Shown here: positions 20,877-28,303 of the stretch, piece after piece | Numbering within the stretch: the first letter of the stretch is position 1 | How the letters are laid out: each line of letters starts with the position of its first letter | From: a virus | Length of the DNA stretch: 35,772 nucleotides | Direction: 5' to 3' (one strand) | IMG/VR virus record: IMGVR_UViG_3300009187_000045 | Location: 1 to 35,772 of that record | Position numbers and translations under genes: made by a program | The notes under the pieces: generated by a model | The model's database searches: none | The model's input: the letters and a program-made list of their open reading frames with translations, nothing else | What the model was told of the DNA's origin: nothing

Positions 20877-20904
20877 TTGACACAAAATCGGACTACGATA
20901 ATTT
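20877..20904 (+). promoter_or_regulatory. Promoter for the orphan plus-strand gene, with downstream hairpin
   Basis: A consensus -35 TTGACA (20877-20882) is followed after 16 bp by TAATTT (20899-20904), or after 14 bp by GATAAT. An inverted repeat GCAGC/GCTGC (20906-20910 and 20916-20920) sits near the start site, and GGGGA precedes the ATG at 20938. The gene lies against the direction of all neighbours, so a private promoter is expected. Confidence 0.65.
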
Positions 20905-20937
20905 TGCAGCAATCGGCTGCTTTAACTGGGGAATGTC

Positions 20938-21135
20938 ATGAAATTTGAAATGGAATTAGGTTTTCACGAAAGTGAGAAAATTACGATTGAAACGTGGGAT
21001 TTCGACAAAATTGAGATCATCAAAGATTTCATTGCTTTTCAAGAAGAACACGGCTGGGCAGTTGAATATGAAGCAATTGACCTTGATGAAGAAGAATTTG
21101 AAGACACTGAAGAAGAAGAAACCACAGAAGTTTGA
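20938..21135 (+). CDS. Small highly acidic protein, possible DNA mimic (65 aa)
   Basis: The 65 residues contain about 25 Asp/Glu and only four Lys and no Arg, giving a net charge near -21. The tail is a nearly continuous acidic run. The front half (MKFEMELGFHESEKITIE) is probably a small alpha/beta fold. The gene stands alone on the plus strand among minus-strand virion and lysis genes. It has a TTGACA promoter, a leader hairpin, a GGGGA ribosome site and a hairpin after the stop, which is the layout of an independently expressed cargo gene. DNA mimicry against restriction, CRISPR or nucleoid proteins is a hypothesis from charge only. Confidence 0.75.
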   Translation: MKFEMELGFHESEKITIETWDFDKIEIIKDFIAFQEEHGWAVEYEAIDLDEEEFEDTEEEETTEV

Positions 21136-21142
21136 TTCCTGA

Positions 21143-21174
21143 TGGGGCTTACTTGGCCATCAAGTACAGCCCCA
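21143..21174 (+). terminator. Hairpin behind the acidic gene
   Basis: TGGGGCTTACTTG (21143-21155) pairs with CAAGTACAGCCCCA (21161-21174) around a 5-nt loop, with one bulged base. It begins 8 nt after the acidic gene's stop. A strong T run is missing (CATTTG follows), so termination may be weak. On the minus strand it covers the end of the 47-aa gene and could close that transcript. Confidence 0.5.
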
Positions 21175-21292
21175 CATTTGAAAATGCGTAGCCTGCATAG
21201 ACCACTGCCATAGATGGATTGCCTCTGTAGAGCTGTTCAGCAGCAATGTAGGCATAGATCGCGCCAGTCAGAATGATCAGCCAGGCGCTCAA
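21149..21292 (-). CDS. Small membrane protein (47 aa, TTG start)
   Basis: A 47-codon frame reads LSAWLIILTGAIYAYIAAEQ, then a short polar turn (YRGNPSM), then a second hydrophobic stretch AVVYAGYAFSNVGLYL. That is two short transmembrane helices. The start TTG overlaps the TGA of the metallophosphoesterase (TTGA), in line with the ATGA/GTGA coupling used elsewhere. I recall similar two-helix proteins (YAGYA.SN.GLYL) in phages. Function unknown; a holin-like or exclusion role is possible. Confidence 0.65.
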   Translation of the reverse strand: MSAWLIILTGAIYAYIAAEQLYRGNPSMAVVYAGYAFSNVGLYLMAK

Positions 21293-22275
21293 AATGCACC
21301 TACATCGATGACCTCACCCCTAAACTGGACCATGTCTTCGTCAAATTTATGGACCAGCTCTGGCCATAAAAGTGTTCCATTAAAGAAGTTCAAAATCGCA
21401 AAGCCTGATCTGTGGTTGTTAGGATTTATCTCAGCATAAGTAAATTGTGGGCCATCAGTCTCAGCAAGTGTTCCAGTATCTACTCCGTATCTACACCCGT
21501 TATAGTCACTGAATGGCGTGACTTTTAATGAATGCAAATGACCGGTTATTATGCTGACACCAGCGTTGACAGTGTTGTTGTGGGTGGCATGAATTCCCCC
21601 CTTGTATCGGTGTTTGATGATGCACTGCTCAGTGGGCCACACTGCCCAGCAGAAGTCCCAGTCTGGGATGTGGTCTGTGAGCTTAAAGCCTTTGACCTCT
21701 TTGAATTGTGGCGCGTGCTGGGCCAGTCGGTTGCCAAACCGAATGTCATGATTGCCCCATGTGAAGAGGAGCTTTACATTGTGCCTGGCTGCCTTGGCCA
21801 CTTCCTCGATCTCACCCAACGCACCTTGCGTAGCTTTGAGTTCTTGGATGACAGAAGTTTGTGGTTGGTCAGTTACATCGTGGCGGCTTATGGTAGACCC
21901 ATCAAACGCATCCCCGTTACAGATTATCGCTTTGGGCTTGAATTCTTGGATGGCCCACAGTAATCCTTTAAAGGCCGTGGACCTTTGACCAGGTATAAAG
22001 TGCGCGTCAGAGAAAACAATCACAGTCCCATCCAACATCCCAAGTTCTACCTGTTTTAGCGGAGAGAATGACTTAGGCTTGGTTTTATCGTATTTAACAC
22101 CACGATGGTCACTTGCATGAAGTGCCATGTTGTAAGTTTTTTCAATCCATCTTCTACGCAAATGAACTGCCCTATTTGCAATGCCAAGATGATCAGCTAT
22201 TTTTTGAGCAGATTGAAGTTGACCCCATAGTTGGATGAACTCGGTATCAGTACACGTTTCGTTAGAACTGCCCAT
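21289..22275 (-). CDS. Calcineurin-like metallophosphoesterase with N-terminal HTH
   Basis: All five metal-binding blocks are visible: SDAH (D90, H92), NGDAFDG (D122), GNHD (174-177), a GIHATHNN histidine (about 229) and GHLH (245-248). The first 45 residues form a possible helix-turn-helix (SAQKIADHLGIANRAVHLRR), so the enzyme may be directed to DNA. Phage relatives hydrolyse nucleotides or cyclic phosphodiesters or act in DNA repair; the substrate here is unknown. AAGGA site before the ATG. It overlaps the HExxH gene by 14 nt. Confidence 0.88.
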   Translation of the reverse strand: MGSSNETCTDTEFIQLWGQLQSAQKIADHLGIANRAVHLRRRWIEKTYNMALHASDHRGVKYDKTKPKSFSPLKQVELGMLDGTVIVFSDAHFIPGQRSTAFKGLLWAIQEFKPKAIICNGDAFDGSTISRHDVTDQPQTSVIQELKATQGALGEIEEVAKAARHNVKLLFTWGNHDIRFGNRLAQHAPQFKEVKGFKLTDHIPDWDFCWAVWPTEQCIIKHRYKGGIHATHNNTVNAGVSIITGHLHSLKVTPFSDYNGCRYGVDTGTLAETDGPQFTYAEINPNNHRSGFAILNFFNGTLLWPELVHKFDEDMVQFRGEVIDVGAF

Positions 22276-22636
22276 TGAAATCCTTAGAGAGTAATTTTTC
22301 TAGCAAATTGACCACCCTATGCTCTTGAGCTTCAATCTCATCCTGAGATGATTTAGGGTCTTGGGCCACTGTCATAAGGTCATGCAAAAAGACATGAAGC
22401 AATTCATGCAGGGCTGTTTGGTCTAAAGATTCTGGGGTGATCTTTTCAGCACCAAAGTCACCCAAACGATATGTGGCCAGTCTGGCCCCCTCATTGAATT
22501 CCACTGAAGCCATGGCATTCTTTGCCGGCTTCAAACCCTTCTCGATACGCCAGTCGCCAAGATTGAGCAGTTGCTGCCACTTCCGCACACTTTGTGCAAA
22601 AAGCGCTGAGTCTTCTGGTGTAGGAATATTTGACAT
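22262..22636 (-). CDS. HExxH putative metallopeptidase-like protein (124 aa)
   Basis: The motif HELLH (77-81) with another His at 85 lies in a helix TALHELLHVFLHDL, followed by a Glu-rich helix EAQEHRVVNLLEKLL that may give the third metal ligand. This is the layout of small zincin-like phage proteins. The N-terminal half holds a WQQLLNLGDWRI segment often seen with them. The role may be processing of a virion or host protein, or only structural zinc binding. AAGGTG site; it lies between endolysin and metallophosphoesterase. Confidence 0.75.
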   Translation of the reverse strand: MSNIPTPEDSALFAQSVRKWQQLLNLGDWRIEKGLKPAKNAMASVEFNEGARLATYRLGDFGAEKITPESLDQTALHELLHVFLHDLMTVAQDPKSSQDEIEAQEHRVVNLLEKLLSKDFNGQF

Positions 22637-22666
22637 ATCAACACCTTATATGACTTTTATGTCAAT

Positions 22667-23110
22667 TTAATTTAAGAGCAAGCACTCAGCTTTTCTGCGC
22701 TTCAATAAACCAGGTAAAACTTTACCCCCACCCTTGGTCCAGAGCATGAGCTGCTCTTGAGCGCCTTCCCAGTCTTGGGCATTGATTTTTCGCTTTAAGG
22801 TGGATGTCTGGAGTCTGCCAACCCCGAGGTTGTAGCAGAAGTCCACAATTGCATTGCACTTACGCTCGTCTGTCAGAAGTATGGGACAGTTTCTGAGAAC
22901 GCCTTGTAGGTAGGTATGCTCTAGTTCGTGCATTAGTAAGGCACTAGCAGTAGGCTCGTCAGTAGGGCTATCTTGAAGCGTTACCTTACGCCCATCAGCG
23001 TAGTAGGTCGAGCCATAGCCAATGGTGGCCACATTGGCTGGGCAGAGATAGGGTTTACTTCTAAACCCTTCAAACTGCTTGCAGAGTGCTGCGGCCAGTT
23101 CTAAGTTCAT
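22667..23110 (-). CDS. GH24 endolysin (T4-lysozyme type) with Cys at the Asp position
   Basis: The 147-residue protein has the GH24 core: catalytic E14 in FEGFRSKPYL, then C23, then T29 in ATIGYGST. In T4 lysozyme the equivalent triad is E11-D20-T26. Spacing (9 and 6) is preserved, so C23 replaces the Asp. From the literature I recall that T4 lysozyme D20C keeps activity and that other phage lysozymes use this variant. No signal peptide is seen, so release depends on a holin. The start overlaps the stop of the 3TM holin-like gene (ATGA). Confidence 0.92.
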   Translation of the reverse strand: MNLELAAALCKQFEGFRSKPYLCPANVATIGYGSTYYADGRKVTLQDSPTDEPTASALLMHELEHTYLQGVLRNCPILLTDERKCNAIVDFCYNLGVGRLQTSTLKRKINAQDWEGAQEQLMLWTKGGGKVLPGLLKRRKAECLLLN

Positions 23111-23601
23111 AACCCGCGCTTGGCCAATGTGCGATCAAGAAACCAGAAGTTGATTGTCCCAGCCAGTAATGCCGAGAAGTCTGGAGTCATCATTGTCTTG
23201 AACACTTCAATGGCTGGCGCGCCACCAAGCCATGCGTTATACGCAAACCAGACATGAATGAAGCTCCACACAAACAAAACCCAGTATGTGACCACGGGCC
23301 TGACTGATGCGGATAAAGATGCGGCCCATCCACCAGCTGCTTTGACCATCTCGGCCTGCTGCTGAATGGCGCTGTTAAAAGCATCCATGACACCCACATC
23401 AATGGCAGCCTCTCTTTGTGCGCCTATTTCTGCGAGTTTCATTTGCCCACGCATTTGCTCCAGTTCGCACTGGCGAGAGAAAAGTGCCAATTCGTGTTGG
23501 CGCTCATTAGCTTTATCGAAATATTTGAGGACCTCTGGGGCCATGCGGAAAATACCGCCAAAGATGGAGCCTAAAAGGCCACCAGAAAGAATATCAAACA
23601 T
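23107..23601 (-). CDS. GTA-type three-TM holin-like protein (164 aa)
   Basis: I place the start at ATG 23601 (MFDILSGGLLGSIFGGIFRM), which has an AAGGA site. The N-terminal Gly-rich helix is followed by an amphipathic coiled region (about 25-80) and hydrophobic segments near SVRPVVTYWVLFVWSFIHVW and a C-terminal FSALLAGTINFWFLDR. This matches the layout of the GTA_holin_3TM family. It lies directly before the endolysin gene, overlapping it by 4 nt. It likely forms the membrane lesion or anchors lysis timing. Confidence 0.75.
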   Translation of the reverse strand: MFDILSGGLLGSIFGGIFRMAPEVLKYFDKANERQHELALFSRQCELEQMRGQMKLAEIGAQREAAIDVGVMDAFNSAIQQQAEMVKAAGGWAASLSASVRPVVTYWVLFVWSFIHVWFAYNAWLGGAPAIEVFKTMMTPDFSALLAGTINFWFLDRTLAKRGL

Positions 23602-23836
23602 CGCATTCCTTACATTTGTTTTTGGTTGACATTTTGACCCCTGCCAAGACTCCGACAGACGCACCGAGGATAGTCATTAAAGCGGGACTGAGCATCTTAA
23701 ATATTTCTGCATTTTCAACTTCTTTTGACCACAGACCGACAAGCAATGCACCGACCATGGCCAACAAGCAAAGGCACAAAGTTATTGCTACCATAATGGT
23801 CACAATAAACGTAAGTTTTTCTTTCATGTCAATCAT
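23594..23836 (-). CDS. Two-TM small membrane protein, holin/lysis cassette (80 aa)
   Basis: Two hydrophobic segments are clear: FIVTIMVAITLCLCLLAMVG (about 10-30) and ALMTILGASVGVLAGV (about 52-67), with a basic Cys-containing tail (KNKCKECDV). ATG 23836 follows AAGGA. The stop lies 8 nt inside the start of the 3TM holin-like gene. Possible roles are a class II holin or antiholin. It is one of four or five membrane proteins clustered at 23107-24678. Confidence 0.7.
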   Translation of the reverse strand: MIDMKEKLTFIVTIMVAITLCLCLLAMVGALLVGLWSKEVENAEIFKMLSPALMTILGASVGVLAGVKMSTKNKCKECDV

Positions 23837-23844
23837 GCAAATCC

Positions 23845-24081
23845 TTATGCGTACAAGTCTAGTTTGCGGTTAGTGAATATCTCCATGCGGAGTCGCTCTT
23901 GAACTACTTTTTTAGTGTAAATCTCAAACTCTAAGTCTTGTAACTGAGTCTGTTTTTGCTTTGCTAACTCATTTGCCTTATTCATTTCATGTTGCTTCTC
24001 TAGCTTGACTTGAGCAAGATCGTGCCTGTCTGGATACCCAGAAGGCTGAACAGTAGGAAATAATTTGATTGTGTCGATCAT
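23845..24081 (-). CDS. Coiled-coil hypothetical protein (78 aa)
   Basis: Residues about 20-60 are a charged heptad-like helix (HEMNKANELAKQKQTQLQDL) with no membrane segment. The N-terminus MIDTIKLFPTVQPSGYP is short and proline-containing. The start overlaps the previous stop (ATGA). It sits in the lysis cassette, so a spanin-like or holin-regulating role is possible, but it has no signal peptide or lipobox. No family recognised. Confidence 0.65.
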   Translation of the reverse strand: MIDTIKLFPTVQPSGYPDRHDLAQVKLEKQHEMNKANELAKQKQTQLQDLEFEIYTKKVVQERLRMEIFTNRKLDLYA

Positions 24082-24365
24082 TTCTTCTCCCTCTCAAGTG
24101 CCTCTTTATATCCAAGAACCACCAATCCCCTTAACTGATGCGAATCAGCATTTCCCGCCCACTCACTCAAGTTATTCCAGATTACTTTAAAGTCGGAACT
24201 TTTGCATAAGTATTGATGTCTTGTAAGCCAATCAGCCATCTGTTTGTATCTCTCAGTCGGGTCATGTACGCCCCAAGCAATAGAGTAAAACTCACGCACA
24301 CTACATAGGTCTTTGCCTGTGGATTGAAGTGAGAGGGTTAAAACAAGTGCTATTAGCCATCTCAC
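24078..24365 (-). CDS. Putative secreted lysis-cassette protein with signal peptide (95 aa)
   Basis: Starting at GTG 24365 the protein begins with a basic residue and a hydrophobic core, RWLIALVLTLSLQSTGKDLC, which reads as a Sec signal peptide. The mature part is helical with two cysteines (LCSVREFYSIAWGVHD and RHQYLCKSS). The GTG overlaps the TGA of the 30-aa gene (GTGA). A longer reading from ATG 24482 exists but would overlap two genes. Position and export signal suggest a periplasmic lysis or spanin-type factor; this is inference. Confidence 0.65.
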   Translation of the reverse strand: MRWLIALVLTLSLQSTGKDLCSVREFYSIAWGVHDPTERYKQMADWLTRHQYLCKSSDFKVIWNNLSEWAGNADSHQLRGLVVLGYKEALEREKK

Positions 24366-24454
24366 GACATAGCCCAGATGATGATGTAAAAACACCAGAC
24401 GACAGTAATGCAAAAAAGGGCTGCGCTTGTAACAGCGAAAGCCCAATCTTTCAT
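24362..24454 (-). CDS. Tiny transmembrane protein (30 aa)
   Basis: A 30-codon frame reads MKDWAFAVTSAALFCITVVW, followed by CFYIIIWAMS, one hydrophobic helix through nearly the whole chain. Its ATG overlaps the TGA of the preceding gene (ATGA) and its TGA overlaps the GTG of the next (GTGA). Being locked between two coupled genes in a lysis cassette argues strongly for translation. It could be a holin regulator or a pinholin-like peptide; nothing proves it. Confidence 0.65.
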   Translation of the reverse strand: MKDWAFAVTSAALFCITVVWCFYIIIWAMS

Positions 24455-24678
24455 TTTTTAATCCAAGTCTGCCAGACAGCACCAGCCGCCATGATTAGAC
24501 CCGCCACCCACAGAATAGGCTTGGCAGCAGAAGCAATCCACCCCAAGACTTTAAAAGCACTCTGCAAGGCATCAAAAGCCTCTACAAGCCCTTTGGTGTT
24601 CTTGTCTATGCTATCTACCTTGGCTTCAACTTCAATCAGCCTGTCGTAGATTTGCTTATGGGTGACTTCGTTTTCCAT
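24451..24678 (-). CDS. XhlA-like single-TM holin/haemolysin-type protein (75 aa)
   Basis: An N-terminal coiled region (MENEVTHKQIYDRLIEVEAK to about residue 40) is followed by a C-terminal transmembrane helix (PILWVAGLIMAAGAVWQTW) and a Lys-Lys end. This topology is that of XhlA-like or similar phage holin-associated proteins. It heads the lysis cassette and is coupled to the tiny membrane gene. It probably regulates or supports the holin. Confidence 0.7.
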   Translation of the reverse strand: MENEVTHKQIYDRLIEVEAKVDSIDKNTKGLVEAFDALQSAFKVLGWIASAAKPILWVAGLIMAAGAVWQTWIKK

Positions 24679-24681
24679 AAC

Positions 24682-24828
24682 TCACTCCGTTGGTGCGTCT
24701 TTAGGTAACTGAGTTTCTGCTTGCTCTTTAATCTTCAAAATTAAAGGCCATACACCAGACTTGCTTGGCAATTCACCAAGGGTCTGCAATACAAAGTTAA
24801 TCTCGTTAACGTCTAACTCTAATTTCAT
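24682..24828 (-). CDS. Small conserved phage protein (48 aa)
   Basis: A 48-codon frame starts MKLELDVNEINFVLQTLGEL, continues PSKSGVWPLILKIKEQ and ends with a Pro/Glu tail. Short proteins of the pattern NFVLQ.LGELP.KSG.WPL..KI..Q are, from memory, very common near phage tail-fibre and lysis genes. The start overlaps the 101-aa gene's stop (ATGA), and the stop is 3 nt before the holin-like start. Function unknown; the family is short, helical and soluble. Confidence 0.75.
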   Translation of the reverse strand: MKLELDVNEINFVLQTLGELPSKSGVWPLILKIKEQAETQLPKDAPTE

Positions 24829-25130
24829 GCTTGACCCCAAGGTGTGCCAGTAGCAGTAACAGGGTTCTTCTGCAAAGCAATGTTAGCTGCCAGAGCATCT
24901 TCTGTGGCTTGCTTATCAACACCATTAGCCCACACCCAACCAAGGACTGTTTCTTGTGTCAGGTCTGCATAGGGAATCGTTGGTGTGCCATCAGCCCATG
25001 AGCAAGTTGAATAGATAGAGGCTGTGTAGTCTCCATCTACTGCTGTGGCTCTCCAATGTGCAGTCGTTACAAAGCCGTTTGAGGTTTCACGCTCAAGAGT
25101 TGAGATTGTCCAGTTTGTAGAAATAGTCAT
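24825..25130 (-). CDS. Conserved fibre-region protein, DUF7936-like (101 aa)
   Basis: The protein reads MTISTNWTISTLERETSNGF, then VTTAHWRATAVDGDYTASIY, an IPYADLTQETVLGWVWANG helix and an ALQKNP end. I recall this WTI..LERET.DGFV.TAHWR pattern as a family next to phage fibres (DUF7936). A compact beta domain with a helix is likely. AAGGA ribosome site. It lies just behind the S74 fibre gene and may be part of the fibre tip or its assembly. Confidence 0.75.
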   Translation of the reverse strand: MTISTNWTISTLERETSNGFVTTAHWRATAVDGDYTASIYSTCSWADGTPTIPYADLTQETVLGWVWANGVDKQATEDALAANIALQKNPVTATGTPWGQA

Positions 25131-25142
25131 TTTGATTTCCTT

Positions 25143-27125
25143 TTAAAGATTAGCGGCAGAAAGACGCTGACGTAGTGATTGAATTTCAGCCCACATTACA
25201 GGGATAAGTGCAGAGGCATCCATTTGCTGATAAACAGGATTCCCATCTTTATCTACTGCATCTTTTTCACCAGTATGAGCATAATTGGGTGTTTCGTGAG
25301 CAAGGAACATTGGGCGTTCTTGCGTTGCATCTTTCATCTTACCCATGTAAACAGGCACAGAATCAATCAATGCACCGCTATTAGTTACAGGGCCACTAAT
25401 GTCTTTTGCTCTGTAATCAGAAGTTGTGTTGAAAGAAGTTAAGCCAGCGGCTCGGTTGTAAGTGATTCCCCCTCGCTGTGTTCCACCAGTTTCAGTTAAA
25501 AAGCTAAGAAAGTTGTTATCACCACTGGTTGCACTGTTCCAAAATGCGCCAGCAAAATTTGCTGAACTATTAGTGGCTTTGGCACTGATACCAGAATTAC
25601 CCACAAAACCAGCTATCTCATCCCCTGAAACAACAGCAGTTGTTGTATTTACCAACAGTCGACCGCTAGAGTCTATTCTGGCTCGTTCTGTGGCATTAGT
25701 GTTAAATCGCAGATAGCCGTTGGCATCATTTGCCAAGGTCATGTCTGTCCCGTCATGGAAGGTATACCCTTTGGCCGTGCCACCAACTTGCAACGCATAA
25801 ACAGCACTGGTAGACCCGCCAACAGTGATGTTTCCACGGCTACCAGCAGTAAATGATGGTGATGTTGTACCGACAGACAAATTCCCACTTGCATCCAGAG
25901 TCATCGCCTGAGTTTCGGTGATAGCGTTTCCTGCTGTGCCTGATGCGGTTGAAACAGTCCAAACGTGTTGACCTGATGTTTGGTAATATCGGTTTGCGTA
26001 TCCAGTACCAATAAACTTATAAGCACCATCATAGAAAACATTGTTGCCCATCTGCATTGACGCAGATGTAGCCATCAAAGCACCTTGAGCATTTATTTGT
26101 AATGCTTTAAAAACACTACTATTCCAAGCACTCGGAGTAACTCCCAAGCCTAGATTGCCTGCGGAATTAAGGCGTAAATTCTCTTGAAATGTTCCAGCAT
26201 TTCTATTGACTACTACAAAATCTGCTGACCCCGAAGCGGCAGTCTGTACACCATAGAGATTTACAATGCCACCACTTCCCGAACCTTGCGCACCAAGCCT
26301 AATACTAGCAAATGTTCCATCTGTAGTGCTTGAATTAAAAAGATTGAGATTGTTAGCATTATCTGCCGCAGAGTAAGTTGTATTACTTGAAACAACAACA
26401 TCAAGTTTTCGGGATGGCGAACTTGTACCAATACCCAACCCTGTTGAGGTAAATCGAGCTATCTCACTTGTATCAATTACATATTGAAGGCTTGAGCCTT
26501 GCGTTATCAATGGATAAAAAGCACTTTCAGCCGCATTTAATGCCGCAATCTTTGCCGCACCACCATCTTGAGGAAGAAAGCGGATGTTACTGGTTGCCGC
26601 TTTAAACTTAACGCCAACTGTATTGTCTGCAACTGTTGTTGATAAAAGACTGCCATCCCAAGTCAGCGCAGACCCAGTAGCCAATGCACTAGAACTAGAT
26701 GCGTAAACCACACCGCCTGATGTGAATGATGTTAAGTTTGTACCGCCATTGGCAGTTGGTAGTGTTCCTGTCACTCCAGTTGTCAAGGGTAGGCCAGTTA
26801 GATTCGTTGCTACTCCAGATGTAGGTGTACCCAATAAAGGTGTCACCAATGTCGGAGAAGTTGCAAAGACCAAAGCACCAGAGCCTGTCTCACCCGTAAC
26901 TGCTGCCGCCAAGTTTGCACTGCTTGGTGTTCCCAAGAATGTGGCAACACCAGTCCCAAAACTTGAAATGCCTGTGCCGCCCTTTGCGACCTTTAGCACT
27001 GGGCCTGCATCAAACAATGCGTCAATGGTGTCCAGATCGGTATTGATCTTTGTTCCCCATGTGTCTGTGGATGCACCAACCTCTGGTTTGGTCAGCAATA
27101 AATTTGTGGTGGTTGAATCTGCCAT
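25143..27125 (-). CDS. Tail fibre with C-terminal S74 intramolecular chaperone (660 aa)
   Basis: I place the start at ATG 27125 ([17 protein letters not shown]), which has an AGGGG site, rather than the frame's upstream limit. The N-terminal [17 protein letters not shown] segment is a common fibre anchor. The middle is Ser/Thr/Gly-rich with repeated GNLGLG.TPS and [13 protein letters not shown] units, typical of trimeric beta-fibres. Residues 569-660 form the peptidase S74 chaperone: SDYRAKDI (S569, K574, the self-cleavage pair spacing), MFLAHE and [14 protein letters not shown]. After trimerisation the chaperone should cut itself off. Receptor binding is expected. Confidence 0.9.
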   Translation of the reverse strand: MADSTTTNLLLTKPEVGASTDTWGTKINTDLDTIDALFDAGPVLKVAKGGTGISSFGTGVATFLGTPSSANLAAAVTGETGSGALVFATSPTLVTPLLGTPTSGVATNLTGLPLTTGVTGTLPTANGGTNLTSFTSGGVVYASSSSALATGSALTWDGSLLSTTVADNTVGVKFKAATSNIRFLPQDGGAAKIAALNAAESAFYPLITQGSSLQYVIDTSEIARFTSTGLGIGTSSPSRKLDVVVSSNTTYSAADNANNLNLFNSSTTDGTFASIRLGAQGSGSGGIVNLYGVQTAASGSADFVVVNRNAGTFQENLRLNSAGNLGLGVTPSAWNSSVFKALQINAQGALMATSASMQMGNNVFYDGAYKFIGTGYANRYYQTSGQHVWTVSTASGTAGNAITETQAMTLDASGNLSVGTTSPSFTAGSRGNITVGGSTSAVYALQVGGTAKGYTFHDGTDMTLANDANGYLRFNTNATERARIDSSGRLLVNTTTAVVSGDEIAGFVGNSGISAKATNSSANFAGAFWNSATSGDNNFLSFLTETGGTQRGGITYNRAAGLTSFNTTSDYRAKDISGPVTNSGALIDSVPVYMGKMKDATQERPMFLAHETPNYAHTGEKDAVDKDGNPVYQQMDASALIPVMWAEIQSLRQRLSAANL

Positions 27126-27133
27126 ATTTACCC

Positions 27134-27895
27134 CTATGCGGCTATTTGCCAAGTTTCGCTATTATCCGCAATTGCAGTCCAAGTTTCACTGCTGTCAGCA
27201 ATTGCATTCCATGTTTCTGATGTGTCTGTGATCGGTGTCCAGGTCTCTGAGTTGTCAGAGATCGCATTCCATGTTTCTGCCGTGTCCGACTCAGGGACCC
27301 ATTTTAGATTGCCAGCTATCGTCATGGATGACTGGCAAGTGAAATTGATGGCAGCGCTTTGTCGTCTGGTCGCGTTAATGCTCACACTAGATGTGGCCGC
27401 CATCAGCACCGAGCCGCGCAAGACCACCTTGGTGGCCACAGTCATGGTGGCAAAGTCTTGGATCAGAATCTGAATCAGTGGGACCCTGACAGCCGCCACA
27501 GACATGGTGCTTGTATCGACTGAGGCAAATGCCCCAATGGCCACTCGCCTGGCTGCAAAGCTGGCGCTAGATGTGGCCGCAAAGGTCGATGCACCTATGG
27601 CATAGCGCTTTGCGCTGACCGACATGGAGCTGGCGCTTGTGGCCGTGGCCGCGCCAATGGCAATGCGTTGTGCAGCAGCTGTCGCAGTGCTAGACGCTGA
27701 AACCGCGAATGATGCCGTCTTGACGACATTGGCCGATACTGTCTCTGTGCTAGAAGCTGAAACAGAAAACGCACCTATACAGATGCGTCTTGCGTCAAAT
27801 GCAGCCGTGCTGGTGGCTGCAAGGGTAACTGCCCCAAGGCTTACGCCATAGGAATAATTCCCTTGTCCATACGGGCCAAGACCATAGGCTGCCAT
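27134..27895 (-). CDS. Repeat-built virion protein (nine 20-aa and five 10-aa repeats)
   Basis: After a Tyr/Gly-rich head ([17 protein letters not shown]) residues 17-196 can be cut into nine consecutive 20-residue units, such as [20 protein letters not shown] and [20 protein letters not shown]. These are Ser/Thr/Ala-rich strands, probably a stacked beta structure. Residues 203-250 are five 10-residue units of the form [20 protein letters not shown]. It lies directly upstream of the S74 fibre (start 8 nt after this stop), so it may be a fibre shaft, adaptor or second fibre. No enzyme motif. Confidence 0.7.
   Translation of the reverse strand: MAAYGLGPYGQGNYSYGVSLGAVTLAATSTAAFDARRICIGAFSVSASSTETVSANVVKTASFAVSASSTATAAAQRIAIGAATATSASSMSVSAKRYAIGASTFAATSSASFAARRVAIGAFASVDTSTMSVAAVRVPLIQILIQDFATMTVATKVVLRGSVLMAATSSVSINATRRQSAAINFTCQSSMTIAGNLKWVPESDTAETWNAISDNSETWTPITDTSETWNAIADSSETWTAIADNSETWQIAA
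27146..27289. repeat. 30-bp tandem repeats encoding SETW units
   Basis: Five consecutive 30-bp units in the 3' part of the gene at 27134-27895 each encode a 10-residue block with (S/A)ETW. The units differ at several silent and coding positions, so they are old rather than freshly expanded, but they remain in register. Confidence 0.8.
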
Positions 27896-27896
27896 G

Positions 27897-28295
27897 TCAT
27901 GTCAATGTGACATCAAGGTCGCCAGCTGGAATGCGCAGCACATCGCCATCATTGATGGTGCGAGCTGTAGTGAGCGCTGCCCAGGCCAATAGATTGCCAC
28001 TGGTGCTTGCATCAAAGATGCCGGCCCAGCCAATTGATCCCCAGTTTCCACCAGAGGCAGCTGCAAACTCGATGGCCGCTGCGTTTGTTGCGTTTGTGGG
28101 GCTTGTGCCGGAGACAGTGATCGTGCCAGTCACCACCCGCGCATAGGCATTGCCAGACACCTCAGTGCCGCCACCAGTGTCACTGGGTGCAGCCGTGAAT
28201 AGGCCAACATACCAAGCCGTTGGGCGTGTGGCAGAGCCTGTGGTCAGCAAGTAGGTTAATACTAGGTTTTCGGTGTAGTCGGTAAAAGATGACAT
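27897..28295 (-). CDS. Small beta-rich virion protein (132 aa)
   Basis: The protein reads MSSFTDYTENLVLTYLLTTG, then TAWYVGLFTAAPSDTGGGTE and an AYARVVTGTITVSG strand, AIEFAAASGGNWGSIGWAGI and a LLAWAALTTARTINDGD end. I recall the WYVGLFTA.P.D.G.GTEVSG.AYAR pattern from phage tail-fibre or capsid-decoration proteins. AAGGA ribosome site. It is next to the repeat protein and the adaptor, so a tail-tip or fibre-linked role is likely. Confidence 0.7.
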   Translation of the reverse strand: MSSFTDYTENLVLTYLLTTGSATRPTAWYVGLFTAAPSDTGGGTEVSGNAYARVVTGTITVSGTSPTNATNAAAIEFAAASGGNWGSIGWAGIFDASTSGNLLAWAALTTARTINDGDVLRIPAGDLDVTLT

Positions 28296-28303
28296 ATCAG
28301 TCC

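Noticed and set aside
26722-27231. 169-codon plus-strand frame opposite the tail fibre
   Set aside because: Val/Pro-rich shadow of the repeat-rich fibre codons; no ribosome site or motif.
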